NCBI GenBank assembly: GCA_033032865.1
Contig: JAWHQI010000262.1
Coordinates: 2,914,001 to 2,978,000 of the forward strand
Source: Dactylorhiza incarnata
Lineage: Eukaryota > Streptophyta > Magnoliopsida > Asparagales > Orchidaceae
DNA length: 64,000 bases
Direction: 5' to 3'
Shown: positions 1 to 12,125 of the stretch, one piece after another
How the letters are laid out: every line of letters begins with the position of its first letter
How positions within the stretch are numbered: position 1 is the first letter of the stretch
Notes under the pieces: model-generated
The model's database searches: none
Seen by the model: the letters and a program-made list of their open reading frames with translations, nothing else
What the model was told of the DNA's origin: nothing
Program-made: the position numbers and the translations under genes

Positions 1-2113
1 GGAGGTTCAAGTAGTGCTTGGTGGAGTTATCTTTGTCACTTTATTTTATGATTTTGTTTTGTACAAAGTTCTCCGAATACACTTGTTTTGCAAACCAATA
101 TAGTTTATGAAAAAGATAACCACTTTTCTTAACTTTTAAAAGTGCAAATAAAGGTTGTGTAGGTAAGATACTTGTGCAATTTTAATTCATTGTGCTATTA
201 CAAAACATACACAAACATTCTTAGATTAAACACATAAGTAGACAATGCCAAAATAAGTGAGTGAATTGCGATCATTATCAAATATAAAACATTACTCATA
301 CTTAGAGGCATGCTACGCATAGTTCTACACAACTTTTTCAATATAAATTATGTACATATTAATAGATGTATCAAAGCATGATGAAGGCAATGTTCAAAGT
401 AGTTTGAAAAGATAAATTGCAACATTATAGAAGTTCTAAATAATAGATTAAATCATGCTTGATTTTTACAATAAAGTCCATACAGATATTTTTGAAAAAT
501 AATTTTTATTTAAAGTTTGAACTTATAAAATTGATCTTGGACTTCCCGAGGGCTACCTTGTGAGAGGTTCGCCTGGTACTAGGTGATATGATGGGATGAT
601 AGCCCAAATCACCCTTTCGCAAGATACATAGAAAAGTTAAGTTCAGAAGAATAATTTTAATACTTGTTTTTGTTTTGTTTTATATTTTTGTAGTTGATTT
701 TTACAATTAAAAGCATATTTTTGTAATTTTTGCTTTTGTAATTTTTATATTTGATTTTTGCATAAAGATGAACTTTAAATAAAGGAAACAACACAAGAAA
801 AAAACAAAACATGTTTTTTGTAATTTGGTTTTTGTATTTTTGTATTTGATTTTTCAAAAAATGAAGAAACACAGAAGTGCAAAACTAAGTAGAAAATATA
901 GATTTATATATTTTAAGGGATTTTTAGAAATTTAAAAAATACAAAGAAATGAACCTCGACGCTAGCGCCGGCGCTAGAGCTAGCGCGGGAAATAGTAAGT
1001 GATTTTTTAGGGTTTTGAAAATTTTGATGCTTGAACTTGATTAGGTGTCCCAATAGTAGTTCCATGCTGAAGTTGCAGATTTTTAGGAGATGTTTTGGAT
1101 GGTCCAAATTGCATGAAACGTTAGCGATTTCTTATATACTTGACAAAATAATTATTGCATGAGATATATTTACTTATGTTTTCATTTTGACTTTTCTAGA
1201 GACTTGTGATTATAATAGGAAATGAAAACCCAAGATATCATGTTTGAACAAATCAAATATGCATGATTTTAGAGATTAACAATAATGTTCATGCACAATC
1301 ATACTATGGATAAGCCCTAGATGAGAATACCCAGCCTGTATATCTTGGTAAACAAATAAAGCCTAACATAGACACAAATATTCTTTAGGTGGCAATGTTA
1401 GAATGATAAATTTGAGATTAATGTTATACCAAGTTTTGATTGTGTTTCAACTTAGAGACCTAGAATGGAGTGACAATTCTATTTGATTTGATATCAAAAT
1501 GATTCAAAGGTCTAAACTAGAAATAATACACACATAATATACCAACCATAGTAAGCAATTATAATACCAATTATCATTATATAAAATGTGATAGATGATT
1601 CTTGATATGAATTATGATTTTAGAAAGTTTTAGCAAAAGATATCAATAGATCATGGTGGTGCGTATGACATCAATATTTATGACAATTAATCTTTCAATA
1701 TGTCTTATGTGTTTTTCTTTTAATTTAGATAAATATCTCATAGCAAATTCAGAATTTTATCCACTTGTTGGTGAAGGCTAAAAATCTAGTAACCGATTTT
1801 AATTTGAAATATCTTATAGCAAATTTAGAGTTTGATTCATATGGATAATATAAGATATTTAGAAGCAATGAATATAATAATAAAAGATAGGTCATCAAAA
1901 TATGATTTTGAATTTTGATCAATTTGTTTTATAAAATCATATTAAACTTTTAAGAGATAAAATCATATTTTTAATATTGTATAGGATGACCATGACATGA
2001 TAGTTTAAAAGAAACAAAAAGAAAAAGATAAAAAAAACATTAAAGCACATCATGAAGTAGAAATTTGTGTATTTCATTTTAATTGATTTCTACTTCATGC
2101 AAATGATGGGATA
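1..2113 (-). other. Non-coding 3' half of family A element
   Basis: AT-rich sequence downstream of gag with no pol domain. It holds the structured motif at 539-619 and a cluster of GC-rich palindromic words (gctagcgccggcgctag type) at about 958-990, resembling the words in this family's LTR. Short frames here show no family resemblance. Confidence 0.7.
539..619 (-). other. Conserved structured motif, copy B (sense of the minus element)
   Basis: Reverse complement of this interval aligns over about 80 nt with 7781-7860 and 57582-57660. Invariant blocks include CTAGTACC, CGAACC and CTCGGGAAGTCC. The outer stem GGTGAT/ATCACC and hairpin ACCT/AGGT replace GGAGAT/ATCTCC and ACCC/GGGT of the Athila copy by compensating changes. 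Seen directly; the function is unknown. Confidence 0.7.
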
Positions 2114-3592
2114 CTAATGAATAAGAGATTTAGGTATCCAAAGAGGACTGGGAGTGACGGTTCCTTTGGGTACCCAAATACATCGTGTTTGCTTTTGGGG
2201 AGATGTGATTGAATGGACCCTTTTGATTTGAGTTTGTGTTTCATCTTTAACTTTTGGCCGCCATTCAAACATTGGTTTAATATTATTCTTATTTATCAAA
2301 TTTCCATGACGATTTTGCAAAACATTCTTTATAGGAAATTTGTTTATCTTTAAATTTATGTTGGGAGAGTGGTTATTTTGTAAATGATAATGATTTGGAA
2401 TTTTATTTTCAAGCATTTGATATTCTTTATTTCCTTTGTTGGATTTATCAACATTTTGAGAAATTATATTCAACTTGCTTTTAGATATACCTTGAGATTG
2501 TGAATGAATGTTTTGAGCATTTTTCTTAATGATTTCCTTAAGTAAGTTGATTTTTGATTTTAGTTCATCATTCTTGATTTTTAAATTATATCTAGCTTTA
2601 TTATAATTTATTGTGCTATTTTTGAGAGTGGTAACAATTGAGTCAATATGTTTTTCATATTTATCCCTATACTCATCAAATGTTTCATCCATCTCTTTTA
2701 TTTCAATTTCATAGTCCTTACACTTAGCACAATTAATTTTTAAAGATGAATTTTCTAAACATAATTTTTCATTTTGTTCTCTTATAAAAATAATTTCTTT
2801 TTCAAGTTCCTTAACTTTTTCTTTAATACCATTACAATCAAGATAAGGTTTTGTATTTTCAATTGAAGTGACATGAGTAAAGCTAGATAAATCAGATTTT
2901 GATATTACTTTAACTTTTGCTTTTAAATTTTTATTTTCTAAGCGCAATAGTTTATTAGCATTTTTTAATTTCTCAATTTTGCGCCTAGTATTTTGTAACA
3001 ATTGTAATGAAGAGATAGAAGTACAAAAAATAGAATTTGATTTCCTTACATTGCTTTTGGATGAGGGAGGATTTGAACATATTGTTCCTTTGTCTTCTTC
3101 TTGGCATTCCTCTTCCAAAAGTAAGATTTCTTCTTCTTTTTCTCTCGGTGTATTGTTCTCCTTTTCTATTTCAGTATTCTCCATGGCTTTGCTCCGAAAG
3201 AGATCTTCTTGAATGATAATGGATGCTTGTACGTTCTTTTCCTCCTATGTTTGTTCCACACCTGCGAGAGGAAGATCATACATTTCTTCAAGAAAGCGCC
3301 ATATTTTGTATGCACTAGAAAAACAATATATGAATTTGAAAATTTCATTAGATAGTGCACAAAATAAATAGTGTTTGGCTTTGGCATTTAGCTGACGTTC
3401 TTTTTTATTCGATTCATCCGCTCGTCTTATAATTGCTAAGTTCCATACTTCGATGTCTAAAGTTTTAATAAATTTTTCCATTAAAATTTTCCATCCTTTA
3501 TAATTTGTTCCTTCAAACAAGGGTGGTTTATGTGATATTTCATCTTCACAGAAATTTGCCCCACTAGTAGAAGCGAGATCATGAGACGCCAT
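2114..3592 (-). pseudogene. Family A Gag with one in-frame stop
   Basis: Structural Gag of a Ty1/copia element. The N-terminal part (3592-3245, 115 aa) has the copia gag signature PPLFEGTNYKGWKILMEKF. A TAG at 3244-3242 interrupts it where the plus-strand copy has CAA. The same frame then continues through MENTEIE (3184) to 2114, giving about 490 codons. The middle is rich in K, E, L and N and looks coiled coil. The C-terminus carries FEWRPKVK and IWVPK, which in related copia elements lie just before the protease, but here the frame stops shortly after. No CCHC knuckle is visible. The start ATG lies about 35 nt after the primer site. Either a nonsense mutation or a rarely suppressed stop; the mutation is more likely. 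Confidence 0.8.
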
Positions 3593-3626
3593 TATTCCCG
3601 GTTGTTAAGCCGATTGGAATAAAACC

Positions 3627-3638
3627 CTTCTGATACCA
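3627..3638 (-). promoter_or_regulatory. Primer binding site (initiator Met tRNA)
   Basis: Minus-strand TGGTATCAGA two bases inside the LTR end CCAACA. This is the usual minus-strand DNA primer site of plant copia elements. Confidence 0.85.
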
Positions 3639-4330
3639 CTTGTTGGATCGGTCGGCGCCCTTAGAGGGGGGGGGGGGGGTGAATAAGAGTTTTCAAAAAC
3701 TTTAGATTATATTTATAAAAACTTTGGAATATTGCAAGATTAATAAAGAGACATCAAGTAAAACAATAATAAAGAGATATGCTTTATTAATATCAAATAA
3801 TGTTTTACAAAACTTGATTTCTATGATGCTAGAAATCGGGGGCGACTAATAAAAATTCATTTTCATTTTCTATACCGACTCGTATCCCCACGAACCGGTT
3901 GGCTTTAGCCGATCTCTACCCAGATACAGCCTCAAGCCGCTCTAGCCAATCTATCCCCAGAAAGGCCTCGAGCACCCCCTAGACCTAGCCTAGATCTAGT
4001 CGCCAACACGAGGCGAATTTCAGCCCTAAGTCCTACCACAGACCTAGTCGCCAACACGAGGTGATTTCACTACCGTTTACAAAGAAAGATAAATAAACAA
4101 TAAAAACTTCCCTTAAGATGAACTTCTGAATATGGAGGCGAAGATCCGCTGTAGAATCAGCGTTTGTCGAAGCGGACTTCGTTTGGCTTTGGCATGATGG
4201 AATCCTCCTTCAGAAGTTGGCAGAGCTTCGCCGGGACCTCAAATTTCGGCCAAGATAGGCCTCTGGAATTATAGTACTCTCTCTCTGAGGTGTATGCAAT
4301 TGGTGTACAAAAACAAGAGGAGAGGTGGTC

Positions 4331-4338
4331 CTTTTATA
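4331..4338 (-). promoter_or_regulatory. TATA box of family A LTR (minus)
   Basis: Minus-strand TATAAAAG, directly downstream of the palindrome array 4347-4690. The plus copy has an equivalent box at 12109. Confidence 0.65.
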
Positions 4339-4346
4339 GCCCAAGC

Positions 4347-4690
4347 ACTACCGCCGGCGCTAGCGCTACCGTCGGCGCTAGCCTGGATTAAAAAACAATT
4401 TGCGCGGCAGAATCTCCCATCCGCGGTAACCTATTGCTCCATGCCTCTTGTGCGCCAAGCTACCGCCAGCGCTAGTAGCTACCGCCGACGTTATCCCTGA
4501 TTAAGAAACTTCTTGCGCGGCAGGATCTTCAATCCGCGGTAACGAGGCTTTCATTCCTTCTGTGTTCACCGATACCGCCGGCGTTATCCGCTACCGCCAG
4601 GCGTTAGCGCCTTCCATAACAGCTCCCGGAAACCCGCTCATCATCGCTAGCGCCCGACGCTAGTTGCTACCGCCGGCGCTAGTGAGCCTC
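4347..4690 (-). repeat. CpG palindrome array in U3
   Basis: Many imperfect copies of GCTAGCGCCGGCGCTAGC-like words, for example ccgccggcgctagcgctacc, in an otherwise AT-rich element. The array ends a few bases upstream of the TATA box. Confidence 0.75.
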
Positions 4691-4844
4691 TTCGAATTTT
4701 GGCCTCAATTTTGGGGGAAGTCATCATGTGTACTCCTTGAGTCATGTGGACCGAGTAAACCTGCACACTTGAACACACAAGATCAAATACACATAGGATT
4801 TGTTATTCTCAAACCTAGGAGATGCGGAAGACCGTGTTCCAACA

Positions 4845-5417
4845 TCAATTTCAAAAGGAGGAATCGAAGGAGGCTTGGATCAACATGCTAACTCAACGCG
4901 AAGAACGCACGCTTGGACTTCAACAATCTTCAGCGATTCTTCGGCGTCTCCTTCAGATTACCTCATAGGAAGTTTCATATTTGTCTTTTGTATTTGTATT
5001 TTTATTTTATCGTTGTAATTAGTTTGTGAATTTGCCTCATGTTGGCGACTAGGTCTAGGGAGTAAATCTAGGGGGTGCTCGAGGCCTTTCTGGGGATAGG
5101 AAGGCTAGAGCGGCTTGAGGCCGTATTTGGGGAGAGATCGGCTAAAGCCAACCGGTTCGTGGGGATACGAGTCGGTATAGAAAATAAAAAGCGATTTTAC
5201 TTTATCACCTATGATTTCCTGCGTCATAAGAAATCTAGTTTTGTAATCTTATATCTCAAGTTAATAAAATCATGCCTTTCATTTATATTACTTGATTTCC
5301 TCTTTTTGTATGGTTAATCACTAAATTAATCTCTTATCATTTCTAATATTTCAAAATATAACGTAAGTTTTTAAAACCCTTATTCACCCCCCTCCAAGGG
5401 CGCCTCAAGATCCAACA
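4845..5417 (+). repeat. 5' LTR remnant of family A plus element
   Basis: Matches 12640-13205 of the 3' LTR, starting at the shared caatttcaaaaggagg and ending CCAACA before the primer site. The 5' two thirds, including U3 and TATA, are displaced by the minus-strand insertion. Confidence 0.85.
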
Positions 5418-5419
5418 AG

Positions 5420-5431
5420 TGGTATCAGAGC
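5420..5431 (+). promoter_or_regulatory. Primer binding site (initiator Met tRNA)
   Basis: TGGTATCAGAGC two bases after the LTR end. Confidence 0.9.
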
Positions 5432-5466
5432 TAGGTTATTCCAAATCGGCTTAACAACCGGGAATA

Positions 5467-6920
5467 ATGGCATCTCTTGATCATGATTTCGCTTCTACTA
5501 GTGGGGAAAATTTTAATATAAATGAAAAAGTATTATCACCACCTTTATTTATGGGTAAAAATTATAAAGGGTGGAAAATATTAATGAAAAACTTTCTTAA
5601 AGCCTTAGATGAAAAAGTTTGGAATATTACTATTGAAAAGCCACCTAGCATACTAACTAGAAACGAAATTGTTTTAAATGCAAAATCTATAAATAGTTTA
5701 TTTTGTGCGTTAGATCAAAATATTTTCAAACTTATTTATAATTTACCTACCGCATATGAAATTTGGAGTTTTCTTGAAAGAACTTATGATTCTCCTTCTA
5801 CAGGTAAGGAACAAACACAAGACTTGGAGAACATACAAGTTTGCACAGATGTTCAAGAAAAATCCTCACATGATGGATCCATGGAATGCACATCAAGTGG
5901 AAGGGATGATGGAAACTCCTGTTTGGATGTGGAAGATGAAGAAGAGAAAGGAACTATATGTTCAAATATCGCATCATCCACAAGCGCTGTAAGAAAATCA
6001 AAATCACTTATTGTGTGTAATTCTATTTCTACATTACAGTTGCTACAAATTTCAAAGCGCAAAATTAAGAAATTAAAAAATGATAATTGCAAATTGCGCT
6101 TAGAAAATAAAGATTTAAAAGCAAAAATTAATGAAGAATCAAATTTTGAGTTATCTAAGTCTACCCATGGCTCCTTAGTTGAAAACATTACACCTTGTGT
6201 AGAATATAATGAATTAAAAGAAAAACACAAGGAACTTGAAAAAGGGTTTTTTTCGGAAAAGAACAAAATGAAAGATTATGTTTAGAAAATTCATCTTTGA
6301 AAAATGATTGTGCTAAGTGTAAAGACTATAAAATTGAAATTAAAGAGATGAATGAAACATTTGAAGAATATAGAAATAACTATCAAAATCATATCGATTC
6401 AATTGTTTCCACTCTTAAAAATAGCACAATAACTTATAATAAAGCTAGACATAATAAAAAAATTAAGAATAATGAATTAGAAACTAAAATCAACTTGCTT
6501 AAGGAAATCATAAAGAAAAATTCTCAAAACATACATTCTCAATATAAAACAAAATCTAAAAGCAAGTTGAATATAATTTCTCAAAAGTTGAATAAGTCAA
6601 ACAATGGAAATAAAAAACTTCAAAAGATTGAAAATGAAATTCCAAAATACAATCATCATTATCTTTTACAACATCAATCTTCTCCCAACATAAAATTAAA
6701 TGTTCATAAATTTCCTATGAAAAATACTTTCAATAATCATTACAATTATAATCTTAAAGATAAAGATAATCACAATGGAAATTTGATACATAAAAATAAT
6801 ATTAAACCAATGTTTGAATGGAGACCCAAAGTTAAAGATAAAACACAAACTCCACGCAAAAGGGCTCATTCATTTCCATCTCCCCAAAAGCAAACACGAT
6901 GTATTTGGGTACCCAAATAA
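5467..6920 (+). pseudogene. Family A Gag, frameshifted
   Basis: Copia Gag starting at ATG 5467, 36 nt after the primer site. Residues 25-45 carry PPLFMGKNYKGWKILMKNF. The first frame (5467-6285) runs 272 codons. A frameshift at the T run near 6247-6253 moves the rest to another frame (6297-6920), where the sequence again matches the minus-strand copy (NDCAKCKDYKIEIKEM). The central part is a predicted coiled coil rich in K, E and N. The frame ends at IWVPK, the motif that precedes protease in full copia polyproteins, and no protease follows. The single frameshift is a clear inactivating lesion. Confidence 0.8.
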
Positions 6921-7780
6921 ACCATTACACTTGGTCCCCTTTGGATACCTAAATCTCACATTCATTAATATCCAATCATTTGCATGAAGTAAAAATAATT
7001 GAATATGAAATATCATTAACTGTACTTCATGCTTAAATTTTTTTGTTTTCTTTTACTTTTCTTGAGCCAATATGACAAGGTCACTAAATATATATCTTGC
7101 AATATGACTTTTCACACATTAAGCCTAAATTCATTAATGAATCAAATTGATTGAATGAAATTGAATAAAAGTCATATCATCTCTCAAGTGACCTATCTAT
7201 CCTTTTTTATTTTTAACCTTCTAAATCCATTACCTTTAAATGTCTTATATCATCATTATAAATTAAATGCTAAATGCTTATATGATATTATCAAGACTAA
7301 TAAAATAATTGTCAAAAAGGGATTTAAAGGAAGATTATAGTGTCTTTGGCTAAATGTATAAAATGCACAAGTGGTTGATTACTTATTTAATATCCTTATG
7401 TCATTTGATAGCCTCTAATATGTTTAATCATAATAAAAAAAAATCAGAATTGAATAATTGCAAAAATCATATGTTTTTAAACAAAAACCAAAATTAAATT
7501 TACAAAAATATGCGAGATTTTGATTGAAACTTCAAACGATCATAACTTTTGATCTGCTTGTCCGAATTTCGCCCATAATAGCTTTTCGGAACGAGGTCAA
7601 GAAGATCTATGCAATGGCAAACCAGCTTTGCTCATTTGAGTTCATTTACACCCTCATAATTACCAAATTCAACTCCATTTAAAAGTTATCTCAATTTTTC
7701 TTTGTTCGACAAATTTTTTGAGTCTATAAATTTTAAATATTTAGTTTGGGTAGCAACCAATAACACTTAAATATCTTGAG

Positions 7781-7860
7781 AAAGAGAGGTTTGGGATGTC
7801 ACCCCATCACATCTCCTAGTACCGGTGCGAACCCTTCACAGGGTAGACCTCGGGAAGTCC
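7781..7860 (+). other. Conserved structured motif, copy A
   Basis: Same ~80-nt domain as 539-619 (minus) and 57582-57660, lying about 860 nt downstream of gag. Hairpin ACCCT-TCAC-AGGGT is perfect. The outer stem AGAGGT/ATCTCC has a G-T wobble and one mismatch. Confidence 0.7.
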
Positions 7861-10330
7861 AAGATCCACTCTAAATTGCTAAGTCCAACTAAAACCTAGC
7901 AAAGATCAAATTAACTATACTCATGCGTATTCTTACAATGACCAAAAAAGAAAATAATTAATACTATATCTTCAGAAAACTATATATATGGTTTGATAAT
8001 ATTCAAAAATTCATAGAGAAAATTTATAAAATCATTCAAAAATAACCAAATATTGTTTCTCACTATATTCATTTTCACCATACAATCTTTCTCCTTAATA
8101 CGTTGAAATGAATGAACATGAATCGTTTTATTTTAAATACTTACATCATTATGAATAAAAATGTGAGTACCTAAATTTCTCTGTGTTTAAACTACTGATC
8201 GCTTAAAATAATCATGCAAATCAAAAGATCGTTTAATTCAAATATGAAACATAACGACTTCCAACATATGGTTTGTGTTCTTGATAATGTGAATGAAATA
8301 TGTTTTTGTGTGTGCATGTATCTCCCCTATATGTAAACCCTAGAATCATCTTTATACTTATAATAAGAACAAATCAAATAGAATCATCACTTTATTCTAG
8401 GTCTAAAAATTGAAATACTATTCCTGAATACATGCAACATTAACTCTATTAATCTTATGACATAACATTACATTCAAACTCATCATTCTAGCATTATCAA
8501 TTAATAAATATTATCATTCATGCTAGTTGTCTAATAATACCATAATGAATCCATCTTAAAATAGAACAATTAAAAGTTAAAACTCATAATAACTATGTTG
8601 ATTTAAAATATGATTTGTAATCAATCTCCATAAAAAGCCATAGTTTACAAATTGCTTCCATAATACAAAATGCTTAGGATGTACATGATCGGTCACCCAC
8701 ATTATGTGTCTCACAATAGCGAGGGCGTAAGATTGTTTGCATTAGATGACCTAACCTTTAAGTCATGTCTTGTCCTTAACTGGGGAGGGTTCTAGTGGGG
8801 CCTTGCGAGGCACTAGGGGGAAAGAGTGCTAGGTTGAGCGTTCTCTAGTGTGTGCATATGGGATTAACACCCCATCCTACGACATGTGTGCAGCTCCTCA
8901 TGCCTCCGTCACTTAGTATGGGGCTAGTGTGTAGGCATATAGTTAGTGTATTATAATCCAGGACATTCCTATATCGTATATTTTGCATGCACTCTTTATG
9001 ATTATATTATTCATGCATTCTTGTTTTGATCAAACATGCTTATCTCGTGTTTTAGATATTTTATCATTTTTGAGCTTTAATGATCTTGTAAAACACAAGT
9101 ATTTGAAAACCAAATAAAAATATAAAAACCATATTTAAACAAATAAAACATGCTTAATTAGTCTTCTAATGATCTCCAAAATGTCTGAAATTTATATACT
9201 AAGAAGGCCTTTCTATAATAACTCGAAATCAAAGACAAGTTTTTTCAATAATGCATGAAATCATCTACTATCTCGGTGTTAAGTAGTTAACGCGAGGCGT
9301 TAGCCTCTAACGCCAGCGGTAGAAATTAACGCCTAGCGTTAACCTTCTGTGCAAAATTGCCAATATCATAATGCTGAATAATATCTTATCTCTATATCTC
9401 TTAGTTCAGTCTTCATGCAATCTGATTTACATTATTTGAACTAACATTCTTAAAAATAATTTTACAACCTTTTTATGGAAAAGTATTCAACAATTTTGAG
9501 CCTTCTAATCATCTTTAAATTTTCTGAAATTTCTACACCAAGAAGGACTATATGCATATTCACTATTCCAAAGGAAAAAATTCAAAAAACTCAAAAAATA
9601 GAGTTCTGATTGGGCTTTAAGTAGTTAATGCCAGGTGTTAGCCCTTTTTTTGCCAAATTGAAATTCTGTTTTCTCTACACTTTTTTTGGTATTTTATAAT
9701 GATCATTCTCTGTTTCTTTTCTCAGTTTTTGAAAATATTTTGCTATTAATTTGGTAGTTTTATTCCAAAATACAAAAAAAAATCAAATAATTCAAAATAA
9801 TCAAAAAAAAGTTTTTGTTATTTGTTTTGCTTTAAATATTTACAAAACTTATGGTTTGACTATAAGATTTCACAAGAGCAAACTTCTTAGTTATTTTGTA
9901 TTAAATGGTCAAAATTGATTAGGCATACACTTAAAGATTATCTTCAATGTCTAATTTTAATTTTGAATTTCCTAAACATTGTTCTATCTTCATGCCTTGA
10001 CCTTAATCTGATTATGTGCAATGAAATAGTCTATAGAAAATTGTGTATGATTGCTTAGCATGCTTCTAAGTATGAGTAATGTTTTATCCTAATCAATGAT
10101 TCATTCACTAACTATTTTGGTAATCTACATGTGATCATAATCTTAGACTTGCATGATTGTGTAGTGTAATTGTTTTAACACATTAATTTATATATCTAAA
10201 TTACCTACACCGTCTTTCAAAAATAAATTTCTTGCACACATAAAAGTGTTATTTCAATAATATTAATGTTTGTAACAACAAGTGAATTCAGAGACCTTTG
10301 ACCCAAAATAAAAAGCCAAAGATAACTCCA

Positions 10331-10555
10331 CCAAGCACTACTCACCCTCCTGATAAGTCTTAATGAGCATTGTGAGGTTGAGCACCTTGGAAAGAATTGT
10401 AAAGTGTCTTGTGCAATCATATTTCCTTTTACCACTTCTATTTGTACATCGGATCACTAAAATAATTTTTTTATAAAAATGCTTATGTGATCCCCCAAGC
10501 AATACATCGCTCCCTGATAAGTCTTAATGAGCATTGTGTGGGCGAAGCACCTTGG
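10331..10555 (+). repeat. Two related hairpins 164 bp apart
   Basis: Copies at 10331-10390 and 10495-10555 start CCAAGC and end CCTTGG, with the core CTGATAAGTCTTAATGAGC identical in both. The flanking arms differ but still pair: CTCA/TGAG in the first, TCGC/GCGA in the second. Confidence 0.6.
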
Positions 10556-11534
10556 TAGTTGTACTTATGTTTTTAATGTTGTTGTTACTATTTCATTACA
10601 CATGTCATGTGTTTTGATTATTTCACTTATATACTTTTATCAAAACACCTTATGCACACATCATTGATTTTCATAAAGCTTCTACTCATGAGAATTGGAT
10701 CCTAATGCAAAATTACATAATTCTCTAAAAACTTAAGTAAAAGCACTAGATTGCAATGCATGATTTCTACAATATTTTCTTTACTTGAAATATAAATTGG
10801 TTACATTGTAATTATTATCTTTTTAAATATGTTGATTCAAGCTTACCTATTTATTATGAAAATTTTCAAATTTAAAATGCTCAAATGTGAAGAGTCTAGA
10901 TATATTGTTGAAATGGCCAAACTATTACAAAATATACATCTTAATATCTTTGTTTTATCTTTCCGCATTCCTATTTGACTATATGGTTTTTACCATGTGT
11001 TCTCATGCTTATTTCCAAAGTTTTTTATCTTTCACTTGTACTTGTCAAACAATATTGCATTTCTTCCAACAAGTAATATTCTTTATAAAATTTAATTTGA
11101 AATGCAGGTGGTAGAATTCCTTTGGTAAAATCATGGAATGTTGGTCTTTCACGCTTATCATATATTTTTTCCGCTGTGCTACTCTCTCCCTTAGCTCGAT
11201 CATGACTTACTTTATGTTTACACAAAACTCTTAATCCTCTCTTAGTTAAGTCCCAACTTTTTTCTTCTTTATTATAGTCTTGTTTCTCTCCACCCTCTTT
11301 TGCTAATAACAAAAAGGGAGAATAAAATGATAAATCATAATGATTAAATGAGTAGGATTCACTAGATTAAGGGGGAGCATAAATCTAGTCTATGAGTGCA
11401 TATACTAAGGGGGAGCACAATTTTAATGAACTATAACTCTTATTAATATCTATATGATTGCTTAGTGTTATATATCCTTCTAAAAACACATACTTATATA
11501 TGAATCTGATTTATCTCTATTGGATTTGTTATTA

Positions 11535-11549
11535 TGAAAAGGGGGAGAT
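11535..11549 (+). promoter_or_regulatory. Polypurine tract
   Basis: gaaaagggggagat immediately before the 3' LTR, the plus-strand DNA primer. The LTR then begins TATTGG instead of TGTTGG. Confidence 0.8.
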
Positions 11550-12108
11550 TATTGGAACATGGTTTTCCGCATCCCTTTGATTTGAGAATAACAAATCCTA
11601 CTTGTATTTGATCTTATTTGTCATTGTGTTTTTAGCATACAGGCTTGCACAGATATGACACTAGCATGTTACTATTGGTCTGGACTTGCTCTCAAGCTGA
11701 AAAGAAAAGAAGAGAGCTAACGCCCGACGTTAACTCTTAACACCGCCGTTAACTTTTTTTCCCGCCAAGATGCAAAATGAATGGAGGGAAGCTGCCGTGG
11801 TTGCAGGAGCAATTTAGGAATGATTTGACTCAACGCTTGGTGTTAACTCTTAACGCCGGCGTTAACTTTTGTTCCCGCCAAGTTGCAAAATGAATGGAGG
11901 GAAGCATCCATGATTGAAGGAGCAATTTAGGAATGATTTGACTCAACGCCCGACGTTAGAGTCAACACCAGCGTTAAGGTTGCCTAAAAAGAAAGTTTCC
12001 AAAGATGTAGAATCTCCTTCTTGTTTTGAAGATCCAAGCCATCAAGTTATTTCTATACCGAGTCAACGCCCAGCATTAACTCTTAACGCCGGCATTAGCT
12101 TCCAGTCT

Positions 12109-12116
12109 TATAAAAA
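12109..12116 (+). promoter_or_regulatory. TATA box of family A LTR
   Basis: TATAAAAA following the palindrome array. The TRIM target site begins 5 bp downstream, so the TRIM separates this box from the expected start site. Confidence 0.65.
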
Positions 12117-12125
12117 GGTGGATTT

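Larger units (their letters stand above)
1..4844 (-). mobile_element. Family A copia element, minus strand, gag-only, 3' end outside window
   Basis: Read on the minus strand, this is an LTR (4844 to 3641), a Met-tRNA primer site, a gag frame (3592 to 2114) and a long non-coding stretch that runs off the window start. No protease, integrase or reverse transcriptase follows gag, so the element is probably non-autonomous and relies on enzymes from a relative. Its interior aligns with the plus-strand copy at 5418-10360: both share the gag, the structured motif and the sequence near position 1 (matched near 10350). It abuts the plus copy's truncated 5' LTR exactly at 4844/4845, which suggests it inserted into that LTR. 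The second target duplication would lie outside the window. Confidence 0.8.
3641..4844 (-). repeat. 5' LTR of minus-strand family A element (1204 bp)
   Basis: Starts TGTTGG at 4844 and ends CCAACA at 3641 on the minus strand, so it has short inverted ends. Its start matches the start of the plus element's 3' LTR at 11550, and its end matches 5417 and 13205. A long C tract (seen as G on +, about 3667-3681) lies near the 3' end, as in most copia LTRs of this window. Confidence 0.85.
6921..11534 (+). other. Long non-coding interior of family A element
   Basis: About 4.6 kb without a recognisable domain, where pol would be expected. It holds the structured motif (7781-7860), a GC-richer island at about 8680-8960, palindromic TAACGC/GCGTTA words near 9285-9350, paired hairpins (10331-10555) and several AGGGGGAG tracts (for example near 11370 and 11410) before the final polypurine tract. 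The short frames in it are not conserved in the minus copy. Confidence 0.65.

Noticed and set aside
4664..5317. Several plus-strand frames of 72-80 codons
   Set aside because: They lie in LTR sequence, are not conserved between LTR copies and show no domain.
10331..10555. Hammerhead ribozyme (CTGATAAG core)
   Set aside because: The required CTGANGA and GAAA core combination is absent.
11025..11312. 95-codon minus-strand frame in the family A interior
   Set aside because: No homologue visible in the window and no recognisable motif; likely chance.
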